Positions 35,227 to 44,439 of a stretch of 64,000 bases of DNA are shown piece by piece. The stretch covers positions 58,101-122,100 of the forward strand of contig NZ_JAERTZ010000021.1 in NCBI RefSeq assembly GCF_016746085.1, written 5' to 3'. The position numbers were made by a program, and so were the translations under genes. Position 1 is the first letter of the stretch, and each line of letters opens with the position of its first letter. The notes under the pieces were generated by a model that had not been told where the DNA came from, ran no database searches, and saw only the letters and a program-made list of their open reading frames with translations. The DNA is from Zobellella iuensis (lineage in GTDB: Bacteria; Pseudomonadota; Gammaproteobacteria; Enterobacterales; Aeromonadaceae).

Positions 35227-35301
35227 ATATAACAAACACATCAAACATCACTTCGCTCACTAGGGATCAGCTGAGGCTAGCCCCTTAGTCAAACGTTATA
35301 C
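35227..35301 (+). other. attC-like recombination site 2
   Basis: 75 bases: ATATAACAAACACATCAAAC at the left, AGCCCCTTAG...CGTTATAC at the right. The AACAAAC and AGCCCCTTAG...GTTATAC blocks strongly resemble Vibrio-type integron attC (VCR) ends. The core GTTATAC matches that of site 1. No integrase gene is in the window. Confidence 0.6.
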
Positions 35302-35317
35302 GATTCGCAAGGACAGA

Positions 35318-36193
35318 GTGAAAATGCAATACGCGATATGTAAAAGTGATAATGAAGTATGGGAAGCTTCTCGATTTGCACAGTTAGAAACTTCTGCTCT
35401 TGAATCAAAAAGGAGAAACCTAGCTTGTACTGAATGTGGTGAGTTTGCTTGGTTTAGAAAAGAAAGCAGGCATGGACACCCAGCACACTTCTGTGCTCAT
35501 CACGATCCAGATTGTGAGCTGAAAATTAACTATGCCTCGACTGATGATCTAGCCAATGAGGGAACAGGGCTAGAAGACGAAGTTTCAAGTGGGAAGACTA
35601 TTATTGTCCGCCTGGATCAAGAAACTGGTGGTGATGTTGAGGTAACAACAAAGCAACACCCTCCAAGGGAGGGTAGAGAGGAAGGTGGTAAAAGATTTGT
35701 CTTACGAGGTAGAGAGCGCCAGTCAAATCAACAATTTACGCTAAGAAGAATATTACACCGATTAGTTAAAAGCTATGAGTTCAGGGAATCAGATACGCAA
35801 GTCGTTTTCTACAAAAACAATGATGAAATAATGTTATCTGGTCCAGTCAAAGATATAGTGACAAGCTTTGATGAAATAACCAGAGAAAAGCATCATGATA
35901 AAACAAACTTTTATTGGGGTCCAATTGCTTCTGTAGGGAAAACTGCTGATGGAAAAATATGGCTAAATTCAACAGAAGATTATAATTCAGCAAGTGTTGT
36001 TGTTTTCGATGATATCGCCAATATATTTTTACAACTTTTCAACATTGACGATTTAGATGATCTTTTGGGAGCCTGGGTACTTGTTGCAGGTAATTGTTGG
36101 TTTAGCGGTGGTGGTTCCGGAAAACCTATAATTTGGTGTGGCACCCCAAACTATATTTTTGTCAGAAAATACAGAGACCCAAACTTGCAGTAA
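35318..36193 (+). CDS. Unknown protein of the defence island with N-terminal zinc-finger-like motif
   Basis: 291 residues from ATG 35324 or the upstream GTG at 35318. An N-terminal C-x2-C (ACTECGEFAWFRKES) and CAHHDPDC form a probable zinc site like that at the start of competence CoiA-type proteins. The middle is charged and the C-terminus carries WVLVAGNCWFSGGGSGKPII. The gene is AT-rich and lies in its own module between attC-like site 2 and an inverted copy of its left border. No function can be assigned. Confidence 0.7.
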   Translation: MKMQYAICKSDNEVWEASRFAQLETSALESKRRNLACTECGEFAWFRKESRHGHPAHFCAHHDPDCELKINYASTDDLANEGTGLEDEVSSGKTIIVRLDQETGGDVEVTTKQHPPREGREEGGKRFVLRGRERQSNQQFTLRRILHRLVKSYEFRESDTQVVFYKNNDEIMLSGPVKDIVTSFDEITREKHHDKTNFYWGPIASVGKTADGKIWLNSTEDYNSASVVVFDDIANIFLQLFNIDDLDDLLGAWVLVAGNCWFSGGGSGKPIIWCGTPNYIFVRKYRDPNLQ

Positions 36194-36208
36194 GCACGAG
36201 AATCGTAT

Positions 36209-36285
36209 AATAAGTAAATCTAGATGGCGCCTACAGCATACCTGATTTAGGCGCGAGGCGCCCACGCAACATGCGATAATCACAA
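36209..36285 (+). other. Right border of the cassette-like module
   Basis: GAATCGTATAA (36209-36219) is the exact inverse of TTATACGATTC at 35297-35307, so the 291-residue gene is framed by an 11-base inverted repeat. GGCGCC...GGCGCC hairpins follow. The site lacks a GTT core at its right end and may be a damaged attC. Confidence 0.4.
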
Positions 36286-36414
36286 TGAAGTTATTGATTT
36301 AATCGAACACATAGTGATATCCAATGCGGCTTTCTGATTTTATATACTCTGTAAAACTATAGAATATTTTTTCGGAATTAGCCGAGGATAGCTTGCCAGA
36401 TTCCACAATAAAAT

Positions 36415-36442
36415 AAAAACGCCGGCTTTCGCCGGCGTTTTT
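36415..36442 (-). terminator. Bidirectional terminator after etfB
   Basis: AAAAACGCCGGC and GCCGGCGTTTTT pair around TTTC, giving a T-run in both directions. It also marks the return from AT-rich island to GC-rich host DNA. Confidence 0.9.
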
Positions 36443-36467
36443 ATTCAATCCTCAAAACCAACCCAAC

Positions 36468-37250
36468 CTACTTCCTCAATACCCCCTCCTCTACCAGCAG
36501 GTCGTAGATGGCCTTGGCGGCAGCCTGGGGGTCGTTGCGGATGATCTGGCCTTTTCCGCCTTGTGCCTTGGCGGTGGCTTGCTTGAAGCGGTCGGCGGCG
36601 GTTTTGGCGCTGGCCACTTTCAGCCGTTTTGGCCTGGGCTTGGCGTCCTGCAGGGTCCAGCCGGCGCGGTCGGCGTCGGGCTTGGGGGCGGCCGGCTGCT
36701 GTTCGCTGATGCTGCCGCGCCGGGCCTTGGCAAAGGCCAGTTGGCGGGGGCTGGCCGCGGCTTCGTCCACGCTGGCCACAAAGGGCAGGCGCACGTTCAG
36801 GCGGCGGCGCTGGCCCCGGGGCAGGGCCTGCAGCAGGGTCACTTCGTCGCCGTCAATCAGCTCGATGGCGGCAATGCCGGTCACCAGCGGCCAGCCCAGG
36901 CGTTCGGCCAGCAGGTAGGGCAGCATGCCGGAGCCCTCCCCCTGTTCGGCGCGCACCCCGGTCAGCAGCAAGTCGGGCTGCAGCTCGTTGAGGTAGGGAG
37001 CCAGCAGCTCCAGGGCGTCGTCGTCCGGGCCCTGGCGCAGCACCGTCAGCCGGTTAAGGCCCATGCCCAAATAGTCCTGCAGCGCCGGCTGGGCCGGGCT
37101 GCCGGCGTGAATGGCCTCGAGCTTGCCGCCCAGGGCAAAGCCCAGCTCCAGGGCGCTGGCGTCCTGCAGGGCGCGGCGGGCGCGGCCCGACACCGGGTGG
37201 CGGCCTTCGCTTACCAGCACCGCTATGTTGAGGGAATGATCAGGCTGCAT
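36468..37250 (-). CDS. etfB: Electron transfer flavoprotein beta subunit of the dimethylglycine operon
   Basis: 260 residues: N-terminal NIAVLVSEGRHPVSGRARRALQDASALELG and middle LLLTGVRAEQGEGSGMLPYLLAERLGWPLV follow the EtfB fold (AMP/nucleotide side). The C-terminal third is Lys-rich with the docking-type tail IYDLLVEEGVL. The gene overlaps the etfA stop by 11 bases and is last in the operon. With EtfA it would carry electrons from DgcA/DgcB to the quinone pool. The order equals PA5396-PA5401 of P. aeruginosa. Confidence 0.88.
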   Translation of the reverse strand: MQPDHSLNIAVLVSEGRHPVSGRARRALQDASALELGFALGGKLEAIHAGSPAQPALQDYLGMGLNRLTVLRQGPDDDALELLAPYLNELQPDLLLTGVRAEQGEGSGMLPYLLAERLGWPLVTGIAAIELIDGDEVTLLQALPRGQRRRLNVRLPFVASVDEAAASPRQLAFAKARRGSISEQQPAAPKPDADRAGWTLQDAKPRPKRLKVASAKTAADRFKQATAKAQGGKGQIIRNDPQAAAKAIYDLLVEEGVLRK

Positions 37251-38457
37251 CGCTTACCTCCTGGGCCGGCCGGGCCTCTACCAGCGCCATCAGCGCCGCC
37301 AATATTTCGCTGCTGTCGCCGATGGCGCTCAGGCTTGCGCGTTTTACCATGTCGCAGTCGGTGTCCTGGTTGATGGCCACCACCTTCTCCACCTTGCCGA
37401 TGCCCTGCAAGTGCTGCACGGCGCCGGAAATGCCCACCGCAATGTACACCCGGGCGCTCACCCAGGTGCCGGTGGCGCCCACCTGGCGGTTGCGCGGCAT
37501 AAAGCCGTCGTCCACCGCCACCCGGCTGGCGCCTTCGGCCGCGCCCAGCAGGGTCGCCGCCTGGTGGAACTGCTCCCAGTCGTGCACGCCGTTGCCGGCG
37601 GAGAGGATAAACTCGGCCTCGGCCAGGGGAATGTCGGCGGGATCCACCGCCACCCGGCCGCCGTCCTGCACCCGGGCCCGCAGCAGGGCTTGCGGCTCAA
37701 ACTCCACCGGTTTCGCCTCGTAGCGGTGATCGGTGCAGGGCAAGGCGCATTCTTCCAGCAACAGCAGCAGCCGGCACAGGGGGCGCACCAGATCCTGGTG
37801 GCCGGCGCCGGTGCGGGCGATCACTTGCTCGCCTTCCCACTTCCACACCCCGGTGGCCGGGCGCTCGCCCAGCTCCACCGCCAGCCGGCGGCCCAGCTCG
37901 GCGGACTCGCCCGCATCGGGGAACAGCCAGTGCAGCGGCTTGAACTCGCGCTCCACCTGCCGGCACAGCTGGGTCCAGGCTTCCGGCTGGTAGCCTTCCA
38001 CCCCATCCAGTTGCAGCAGCCGGTCTATCCCCGCCTCTTCAATGCCTTCTTTCAGCTCGCCGCACAGCACCCCCAGCACGGCGGTGCTTTGCGCCTGCGC
38101 CGCCGCCAGCTGCTGGGCCAGGCCCAGCACGTCCTTGCCGTGGGCGGTAAGGCGCCCGCCGGAAAGGGGCAGCCACACCGCAATGTAGCCCTGGGGCTCC
38201 ACCACCTTGTGCAGGGGCAGCTTGGGCTGCTCGCTGCGCTTTTTGGACAGCTGCGTCACTTCACCGCCGCCGGCCAGGTTCAGCCGGTCCAGCCGGCGCA
38301 GGCCGCTGGGGCCGAGCTGCCACTGGGGCCGCGGGTTCTTGCGCAGCAGGCCGCTGGGGCCGCGCAGGGGCTGGCCGCTCAGCTCGGCATGGCGCGGGTG
38401 CAGCCGGTTGCGGCGGATCCAGGCCAGGCGCGGATCCTTGCGAATAAGATCAGACAT
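37240..38457 (-). CDS. etfA: Electron transfer flavoprotein alpha subunit of the dimethylglycine operon
   Basis: 405 residues from ATG 38457 (MSDLIRKDPRLAWIRRNRLH), overlapping dgcB by 8 bases; a longer reading lies in dgcB. The FAD-binding C-terminal domain is clear: RQVGATGTWVSARVYIAVGI and SGAVQHLQGIGKVEKVVAIN. The first 80 residues are an extra Arg/Pro-rich segment absent from general EtfA proteins but usual in this operon type. Partner of EtfB. Confidence 0.9.
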   Translation of the reverse strand: MSDLIRKDPRLAWIRRNRLHPRHAELSGQPLRGPSGLLRKNPRPQWQLGPSGLRRLDRLNLAGGGEVTQLSKKRSEQPKLPLHKVVEPQGYIAVWLPLSGGRLTAHGKDVLGLAQQLAAAQAQSTAVLGVLCGELKEGIEEAGIDRLLQLDGVEGYQPEAWTQLCRQVEREFKPLHWLFPDAGESAELGRRLAVELGERPATGVWKWEGEQVIARTGAGHQDLVRPLCRLLLLLEECALPCTDHRYEAKPVEFEPQALLRARVQDGGRVAVDPADIPLAEAEFILSAGNGVHDWEQFHQAATLLGAAEGASRVAVDDGFMPRNRQVGATGTWVSARVYIAVGISGAVQHLQGIGKVEKVVAINQDTDCDMVKRASLSAIGDSSEILAALMALVEARPAQEVSDAA

Positions 38458-40396
38458 GGGCTTCCTCCTTTTGCCGCTGCGGTTGCTCCTGGGCCGGTTG
38501 GGCCAGGGCCTCCAGCAGCAGCTCGGCAATGTCCTTCACCTGGGGCCGGGGCTCTACCACCCCTTCCATCATCAGGGTGCACTGGGGGCAGGCCACCGCC
38601 ATCAGCTCGGCGTCCACCTCCCGGGCGTCGTCCATGCGCATGTCGGCAATGCGGCGCTCGCCGGGAATGTCGGTTACCGGCGCTCCGCCGCCGCCGCCGC
38701 AGCAACGAGAGCGGAAACCGCTGCGCTCCATCTCGCTGCGCTCGAAGCCCAGCTGATCCAGCAGGTAGCGCGGCGCGTCGTACACGCCGTTGTAGCGACC
38801 GAGATAACAGGGATCGTGATAGGTGAGCTTGCCGCTCTGGCCGCCGTTGAAGGCGAGCTTGCCGTTCCGGTGCAGCTCCGCCAGCAGTTCGCTGTGGTGC
38901 TCCACCCGGTAGTCGCCGCCCAGCTCCGCGTATTCGGTGCCCAGGCACTGCAGCGAATGGGGATCGGCGGTGACGATGCGGTTAAAGCGGTACTTGCCCA
39001 GGGTTTTGATGTTGGCCTTGGCCAAGCGCTGGAAGGTGGCTTCGTCCCCCAGCCGGCGGGCCAGGTCGCCCGAGTCCAGCTCCTCGTTGCCGAGGTAGGC
39101 AAGGTCCACGCCACCGGCGCGCAGCAGCTGCACCAGGGCACGCAGGGTGCGCTGGTTGCGCATGTCGAAGGCGCCGTCACCCACCCACAGCAGCACGTCG
39201 GCTTCCTGCACTTCCTTCATCAACGGAATGTTGAGGTCGGCGGCCCAGTTGCTGCGGCTGGCGGGGGCCATGCCGCCCGGGTTGTCGGTGGCGATCAGGT
39301 TTTCCAGCACTTCCTGGCCCTTGCCCGGGGTCTGGCCCCGCTCCAGGGTAAGGAAGCGGCGCATGTCCACCACCGCGTCCACGTGCTCGATCATCATGGG
39401 GCACTCTTCCACGCAGGCGCGGCAGGTGGTGCAGGACCATAATGTCTGGCTGTCCAGCATGCTTTCCACCAGCGGCTTGTCGGGGCAGCCGGTGCGGGCG
39501 GCGTTTTCCTGGCCCGGATGCGGGCTGCCGCGGTAGCTTACTTCTTCCTGGGCGGCGAGGCTGATCACCATGTCCTGGATCAGTTTCTTGGGGTTGAGCG
39601 GCTGGCCGGCGGCAAAGGCCGGGCACTTGCTCTCGCAGCGGCCGCACTGCACGCAGGCGTCAAAGCCCAGCAGTTGGTTCCACTTGAAGTCGGTTACCTT
39701 CTCCACGCCCAGCTTGTCGGCGGTGAGATCCAGCGCCTTCAGGCCGGTGTCGCGGCCGCCGCCGAAGCGGGCTTGGCGACGGTGAAAGGCCAGGTGCAGG
39801 GCGCCGGCAAAGGCGTGCTTCATGGGGCCGCCCCAGGCCATGCCGAACACCAGCTCGCCCAGGCCCCAGGTGCACAGGGCCAGCAGCAGCAGGGTCAGCA
39901 GGGCGCCGCCGGTGCCCTCGGGCAAAATGCCCGCGGCCGGCAGGGTGGCGATAAAAAAGCCCAGGGCAAAGGCCAGCAGGCTTTTCGGCAGCCGCTGCCA
40001 GGGCCCGCGCGAAAGGCGCGAGTTGGGCAGCTCACTGGCGGGCTTGCGCCGGCGCTTCCATACGAACAGGGCGCCCACCGCCATCAGCAGGCTGGCCGCC
40101 AGCAGCGGCCACACCAGCCAGGCGCTGTGCAGGCCCAGGCCGTGCACCAGCACCACCAGCACCAGCGCCAGCACAAAGCCGCCGCCGGTGGCCACGTGGG
40201 TGTTGGACATATACTTGTCGCGCGCCACCACGTGGTGCAGGTCCACCAGGTAGCGGCGCGGCATGGCGGCCAACCCGCGCCAGAAGTGCACGGGGCTGGA
40301 CTGGCCCCGGCGCCACAGCCGCACCCGGCGCGCGGCGCCGATGGCGGCCAGGGCGAAGGCCAGCACTAACAGATAAGGGATCACAGGCTCGAACAT
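38450..40396 (-). CDS. dgcB: Dimethylglycine catabolism iron-sulfur membrane protein DgcB
   Basis: 648 residues from ATG 40396 (GAGG eight bases upstream; GTG 40405 is possible). The N-terminal half has about five membrane helices. Two [4Fe-4S] motifs follow (CVQCGRCESKCPAF, CTTCRACVEECPMM). Two CCG-type domains end it (HDPCYLGRYN...CCGGGGG and ACPQCTLMM), as in heterodisulfide-reductase-like subunits. It would move electrons between DgcA, the ETF pair and quinone at the inner membrane. Overlaps etfA. Confidence 0.92.
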   Translation of the reverse strand: MFEPVIPYLLVLAFALAAIGAARRVRLWRRGQSSPVHFWRGLAAMPRRYLVDLHHVVARDKYMSNTHVATGGGFVLALVLVVLVHGLGLHSAWLVWPLLAASLLMAVGALFVWKRRRKPASELPNSRLSRGPWQRLPKSLLAFALGFFIATLPAAGILPEGTGGALLTLLLLALCTWGLGELVFGMAWGGPMKHAFAGALHLAFHRRQARFGGGRDTGLKALDLTADKLGVEKVTDFKWNQLLGFDACVQCGRCESKCPAFAAGQPLNPKKLIQDMVISLAAQEEVSYRGSPHPGQENAARTGCPDKPLVESMLDSQTLWSCTTCRACVEECPMMIEHVDAVVDMRRFLTLERGQTPGKGQEVLENLIATDNPGGMAPASRSNWAADLNIPLMKEVQEADVLLWVGDGAFDMRNQRTLRALVQLLRAGGVDLAYLGNEELDSGDLARRLGDEATFQRLAKANIKTLGKYRFNRIVTADPHSLQCLGTEYAELGGDYRVEHHSELLAELHRNGKLAFNGGQSGKLTYHDPCYLGRYNGVYDAPRYLLDQLGFERSEMERSGFRSRCCGGGGGAPVTDIPGERRIADMRMDDAREVDAELMAVACPQCTLMMEGVVEPRPQVKDIAELLLEALAQPAQEQPQRQKEEAHV

Positions 40397-40440
40397 AGCG
40401 GGCACCTCGGCAGGGCCGGGGTTGCCCCCGGCCCCTTGGC

Positions 40441-42504
40441 TCAGAAGTCTTTACACAGACGCAGGGCGTCGTAAATGGCGGCGTGGGTGTTGCGCTGGGC
40501 CACGCAGTCGCCCAGGCGGTAGAGCAAGTAGCCCTGGCCGTGCTGCGCCAGCGCCGGCTGGGCCTGGGCCGCGTACAGGGCTTCCAGATCGATCTGGCCC
40601 TTGTTCACGGAGTCGCCCTTCAGCTCGTAGTAAAGCCGCTCGTCCGGACGGACGCCGTTCTCCACCACCACCTGGTCCACCACCCGCTCTTCTTTCTGGC
40701 CGGTGTATTCGTTTTCCAGCACCGCGATGAGCTTGTCCCCTTCCTTGTACACCTTGTGCAGGGCCATGTCGGAGCTCATGATCACCTCCCGCTCGTACAG
40801 GGAGCGGTAGTAGGTGGGGAAGGTGGTGCCGCCGATGGCCGCGCCCGGCTTGATGTCGTCGGTCACCATTTCCACCAGGCTGCCCTTGGACGCCAGGTAG
40901 TCGGCCACCGACATGCCGGAGAATTCGCAGATGGTGTCGTACACCAGCACGTTCTTGCCCGGCTCCACCTTGCCGGAGAGGATATCCCAGCTGCTCACCA
41001 CCAGGCCTTCGGCCGCGCCCCACTCGGGGTTCTGCTCGATAAAGGGGGTGCCGCCCACCGCCAGGATCACCACGTCCGGCTTTTCCGCCATGATGGCGGG
41101 CATGTCGGCGGCGGTGTTCAGCCGCAGGTCCACCTTGAGGCGGGCCAGCTCCAGGGCGTACCAGCGGGTGATACCGGCAATCTGGTCGCGCTGGGGCGCC
41201 TTGGCCGCCAGGGTGATCTGGCCGCCCAGTTCGGGCGCCTTTTCAAACAGCACCACGTTATGGCCGCGTTCGGCCGCCACCCGGGCCGCTTCCATGCCGC
41301 CGGGGCCGCCGCCCACCACCACCACCTTGCGCAGGGGGCCGTCGGTTTTTTCGATGAGATGGGGCAGGCCCATGTGCTCGCGGGAGGTGGCCGCGTTCTG
41401 GATGCAGAGCACGTCCAGGCCCTGGTACTGGCGGTCGATGCAGTAGTTGGCACCCACGCATTGGCGAATTTGGTCCACCTGGCCCAGCTTGATCTTGGCG
41501 ATCAGGTGCGGGTCGGCGATGTGCGCCCGGGTCATGCCCACAAAGTCCACATAGCCGCCTTCGATAATACGCTGGGCCTGGGTGGGATCCTTGATGTTCT
41601 GGGCGTGGATCACCGGCACGCTCACCACTTCCTTGATGCCCGCCGCCAGGTGCAGGAAGGGCTCGGGCGGGTAGCTCATGTTGGGGATAACGTTGGCCAG
41701 GGTGTTGTGGGTGTCGCAGCCGGAGCCGATAACGCCGAAAAAGTCGACCATGCCGGTGTCGTCGTAGTATTTGGCGATCTGCTTCATGTCGTCGTGGCTG
41801 AGGCCGTCCGGGTGGAACTCGTCACCACAGATACGCATGCCCACCACAAAGTCCGGGCCCACTTCGGCGCGCACCGCCTTGAGCACTTCCATGCCGAATT
41901 TCATGCGGCCCTCGAAGGTGCCGCCCCATTCGTCGGTACGCTTGTTGACCCGCGGGCTCCAGAACTGGTCGATCAGGTGCTGGTGCACGGCAGACAGCTC
42001 CACCCCGTCCAGGCCCCCTTCCTTGGCGCGGCGGGCGGCCTGGGCGTAGTCGCCGATGATGCGCCACATTTCTTCCGGCTCTATGGTTTTGCAGGTGGCG
42101 CGGTGCACCGGCTCACGGATGCCGGAGGGCGATACCAGGGTGCTCCAGTCGTAGCCGTCCCAGCGGGAGCGGCGCCCCATGTGGGTAATTTGAATCATGA
42201 TCTTGGCGCCGTGCTTGTGCATGGCGTCGGCCAGGTTCTGGAAGTGGGGAATGATGCGGTCGGTGCTCAGGTTAACCGAGCTCCACCAGCCCTGGGGGCT
42301 GTCGATGGACACCACGCTGGAGCCGCCGCAAATGGCCAGGCCCAGGCCGCCCTTGGCCTTTTCTTCGTAGTATTTGACGTAGCGCTCGGTGGTCATGCCG
42401 CCGTCGGTGGCGTACACCTCGGCATGGGCCGTGCTCACCACCCGGTTGCGGATAGTGAGCTTGTTGATGTTCATGGGTTGAAACAAGGCGTCGAACTGTC
42501 CCAT
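40441..42504 (-). CDS. dgcA: Dimethylglycine demethylase catalytic subunit DgcA
   Basis: 687 residues, trimethylamine-dehydrogenase family. An N-terminal FMN TIM barrel of old-yellow-enzyme type (residues 1-350), a [4Fe-4S] segment (CVGANYCIDRQYQGLDVLCIQN) and a C-terminal FAD/NAD-type domain (VVVVGGGPGGMEAARVAAERGH). It converts dimethylglycine to sarcosine with loss of one methyl as formaldehyde. GAGGATTCCAGG precedes the ATG. Close agreement with P. aeruginosa DgcA architecture and gene order. Confidence 0.94.
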   Translation of the reverse strand: MGQFDALFQPMNINKLTIRNRVVSTAHAEVYATDGGMTTERYVKYYEEKAKGGLGLAICGGSSVVSIDSPQGWWSSVNLSTDRIIPHFQNLADAMHKHGAKIMIQITHMGRRSRWDGYDWSTLVSPSGIREPVHRATCKTIEPEEMWRIIGDYAQAARRAKEGGLDGVELSAVHQHLIDQFWSPRVNKRTDEWGGTFEGRMKFGMEVLKAVRAEVGPDFVVGMRICGDEFHPDGLSHDDMKQIAKYYDDTGMVDFFGVIGSGCDTHNTLANVIPNMSYPPEPFLHLAAGIKEVVSVPVIHAQNIKDPTQAQRIIEGGYVDFVGMTRAHIADPHLIAKIKLGQVDQIRQCVGANYCIDRQYQGLDVLCIQNAATSREHMGLPHLIEKTDGPLRKVVVVGGGPGGMEAARVAAERGHNVVLFEKAPELGGQITLAAKAPQRDQIAGITRWYALELARLKVDLRLNTAADMPAIMAEKPDVVILAVGGTPFIEQNPEWGAAEGLVVSSWDILSGKVEPGKNVLVYDTICEFSGMSVADYLASKGSLVEMVTDDIKPGAAIGGTTFPTYYRSLYEREVIMSSDMALHKVYKEGDKLIAVLENEYTGQKEERVVDQVVVENGVRPDERLYYELKGDSVNKGQIDLEALYAAQAQPALAQHGQGYLLYRLGDCVAQRNTHAAIYDALRLCKDF

Positions 42505-42589
42505 CCTGGAATCCTCTAGTACATGCCGGGCCTGGGGCCCGCCGAAAATTAAAACCTGCTCGCTTCGTCACTTTCGAGCCCTGCCCTGG

Positions 42590-42672
42590 ATGCCCGCCTT
42601 CGCGGGCATGACGGGAGTGGATGTCACTCCGCGGCCCTTCTCGTCATACCCGCCTTCGCGGGCATGACGGGT
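42590..42672. repeat. Pair of short family 1 palindromes inside the dgc operon
   Basis: Two GCCCGCCTTCGCGGGCATGA hairpins lie about 50 bases apart in the DUF5943-dgcA gap. On the transcript they form strong stems and may stabilise or separate the operon halves. Confidence 0.75.
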
Positions 42673-42679
42673 GGCACCG

Positions 42680-43210
42680 TTACAGCGGGCTCACCTCGAA
42701 CAGGCCGTAATCGCAGCCGGTCTGGGCGCCGCTCTGGGTCTGGCGTGCAACTGTGCGCACCGGATGGCCCAGGCTCTGGGCAATCTGGTCCATGGCGCCG
42801 GCGAACCAGCCGGTGAACATGTAGTCCACCATGCGGTCCACCTTGCCGTACTGGTAGACGAAGGCGGAGTGATCCAGCCGCACCTTGGCGGTGCCGGCGG
42901 GGATGTCCAGCTGTTCTATGGTGAACAGGCCCCAACCACGCTGGGACAGGCGCTTCATGTAGTGCTCGAACACCGCGTCGCCGCTGATGCCGTGGCACTC
43001 GGCCTCTTTCTCGCACCAGTGCCAGGCAGACTTGTAGCCGGCCTTGTACAGGATCTCGGCGTAGCGCTCGGGGCCCAGCTCTTCCTCTATGGCCATGTGG
43101 TTGTTCACGAAGAAGTGGCGCGGCACATAGAGCATGGGCAGGGCGTCGGTGGTCCAAACGCCGGTGTCGGCGTCTACTTCAATCGGCATTTCGGGTGCAT
43201 GTACTGACAT
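42680..43210 (-). CDS. DUF5943 protein of the dimethylglycine operon
   Basis: 176 residues with GAGGGAG before the ATG. Contains PRHFFVNNHMAIEEELGPERYAEILYKAGYKSAWHWCEKEA, then a two-layer domain with MVDYMFTGWFAGAMDQIAQ and CDYGLFEVSPL near the end, as in PA5397 of P. aeruginosa. The fold resembles 4-vinyl-reductase (V4R) regulators. Its role is unknown, but it is constantly found before dgcA. Confidence 0.85.
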   Translation of the reverse strand: MSVHAPEMPIEVDADTGVWTTDALPMLYVPRHFFVNNHMAIEEELGPERYAEILYKAGYKSAWHWCEKEAECHGISGDAVFEHYMKRLSQRGWGLFTIEQLDIPAGTAKVRLDHSAFVYQYGKVDRMVDYMFTGWFAGAMDQIAQSLGHPVRTVARQTQSGAQTGCDYGLFEVSPL

Positions 43211-43243
43211 TGTGGTTTCTCCCTCGCTTCCTTTATATGTTGC

Positions 43244-44224
43244 TTATTCGCCCCAGACGTCCTTGAGCACACGTACCCAGTTGCCGCCCATGATCTTCTC
43301 CACCAGGCGCGGGGAGTAGCCGTGGCGCAGCAGGGCCTCGGTCAGGTTGGGGAAGTCACCGATGGTACGAATGCCCTCGGGGTTGATGATTTCGCCGAAC
43401 CGGGTCAGGCGGCGGGCATAGCCCTTGTCGTGGGTCAGCCACTCGAAAAAGTTCTGATCGTGACCCTGGGTAAAGTCGGTGCCGATGCCGATGGCGTCTT
43501 CACCCACCAGATCCAGCACATAGCCAATGGCCTCCACGTAATCTTCGATGGTGGAGTTGATGCCGTTTTTCAGGAAGGGGGCGAACATGGTCACGCCCAC
43601 GAAGCCGCCGTGCTCGGCGATAAAGCGCAGCTCTTCGTCCGACTTGTTGCGCGGGTGGTCCTTGAGCCCGGCGGGCAGGCAGTGGGAGTAGCACACCGGC
43701 TTCTGGGAGGCCAGGATCACTTCTTCCGAGGTTTTGGCGCCCACGTGGGACAGATCGCACATGATGCCGACCCGGTTCATTTCCGCCACCACCTCGCGGC
43801 CGAAGCCGGACAGGCCACCGTCGCGCTCGTAGCAGCCGGTGCCCACCAGGTTCTGGGTGTTGTAGGCCATTTGCACTACGCCCACACCCAGTTGCTTGAA
43901 GATTTCCACGTAGCCCAGTTGATCCTCGAAGGCGTGGGCGTTCTGGAAGCCGAGGATAATGCCGGTGCGGCCTTCTTCCTTGGCCTTGAGGATATCGGCG
44001 GTAGTGCGCACCGGGCGGATCAGGTCGCCGTGTTCCCGGAAATGGCGGTTGAACTCGGCGATGTTGTTCACCGTGGCCTGGAAGCCCTCCCACACCGACA
44101 CGGTGCAGTTGGCGGCGGTAAGGCCACCGCGGCGCATATCTTCGAACAGTTCGCGCCCCCAGTTGGCGATAATCAGGCCGTCGATCACTATCGATTGTTG
44201 GTGTACTTCAGCTGCACTTTGCAT
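43244..44224 (-). CDS. Membrane-dipeptidase-like (M19) protein of the dimethylglycine operon
   Basis: 326 residues from ATG 44224 (MQSAAEVHQQS), preceded by AAGGAAGG. The M19 barrel is recognisable (GFQNAHAFED, MCDLSHVG, YSHCLPAGLKDHPRN, IGIGTDF). The usual N-terminal metal motif H-x-D reads DGLIIANWGREL, so two zinc ligands appear to be missing. First gene of the operon, 33 bases before the DUF5943 gene. Ordinary dipeptide hydrolysis is doubtful; a role on an N-methyl substrate or product is possible. Confidence 0.87.
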   Translation of the reverse strand: MQSAAEVHQQSIVIDGLIIANWGRELFEDMRRGGLTAANCTVSVWEGFQATVNNIAEFNRHFREHGDLIRPVRTTADILKAKEEGRTGIILGFQNAHAFEDQLGYVEIFKQLGVGVVQMAYNTQNLVGTGCYERDGGLSGFGREVVAEMNRVGIMCDLSHVGAKTSEEVILASQKPVCYSHCLPAGLKDHPRNKSDEELRFIAEHGGFVGVTMFAPFLKNGINSTIEDYVEAIGYVLDLVGEDAIGIGTDFTQGHDQNFFEWLTHDKGYARRLTRFGEIINPEGIRTIGDFPNLTEALLRHGYSPRLVEKIMGGNWVRVLKDVWGE

Positions 44225-44439
44225 AGCCAGACCTTCCTTGCATTTATTTGACGGGTGAACCGAGTTCACCGGATTCAGAGGCAGTCTAGCCCGCGGGTCC
44301 CCCCGCCCACTGGCTGAAAACGACGAACGCATAGCCAAAAACGTCACTGTTCAGAAACGGTGTCGGGAAAAGACAAGTGGGGGGTGGAAGCGGGAGGCTG
44401 GAAGCTGGAAAGCCAAATTCCGGCGCCGGTGGTGGGATT

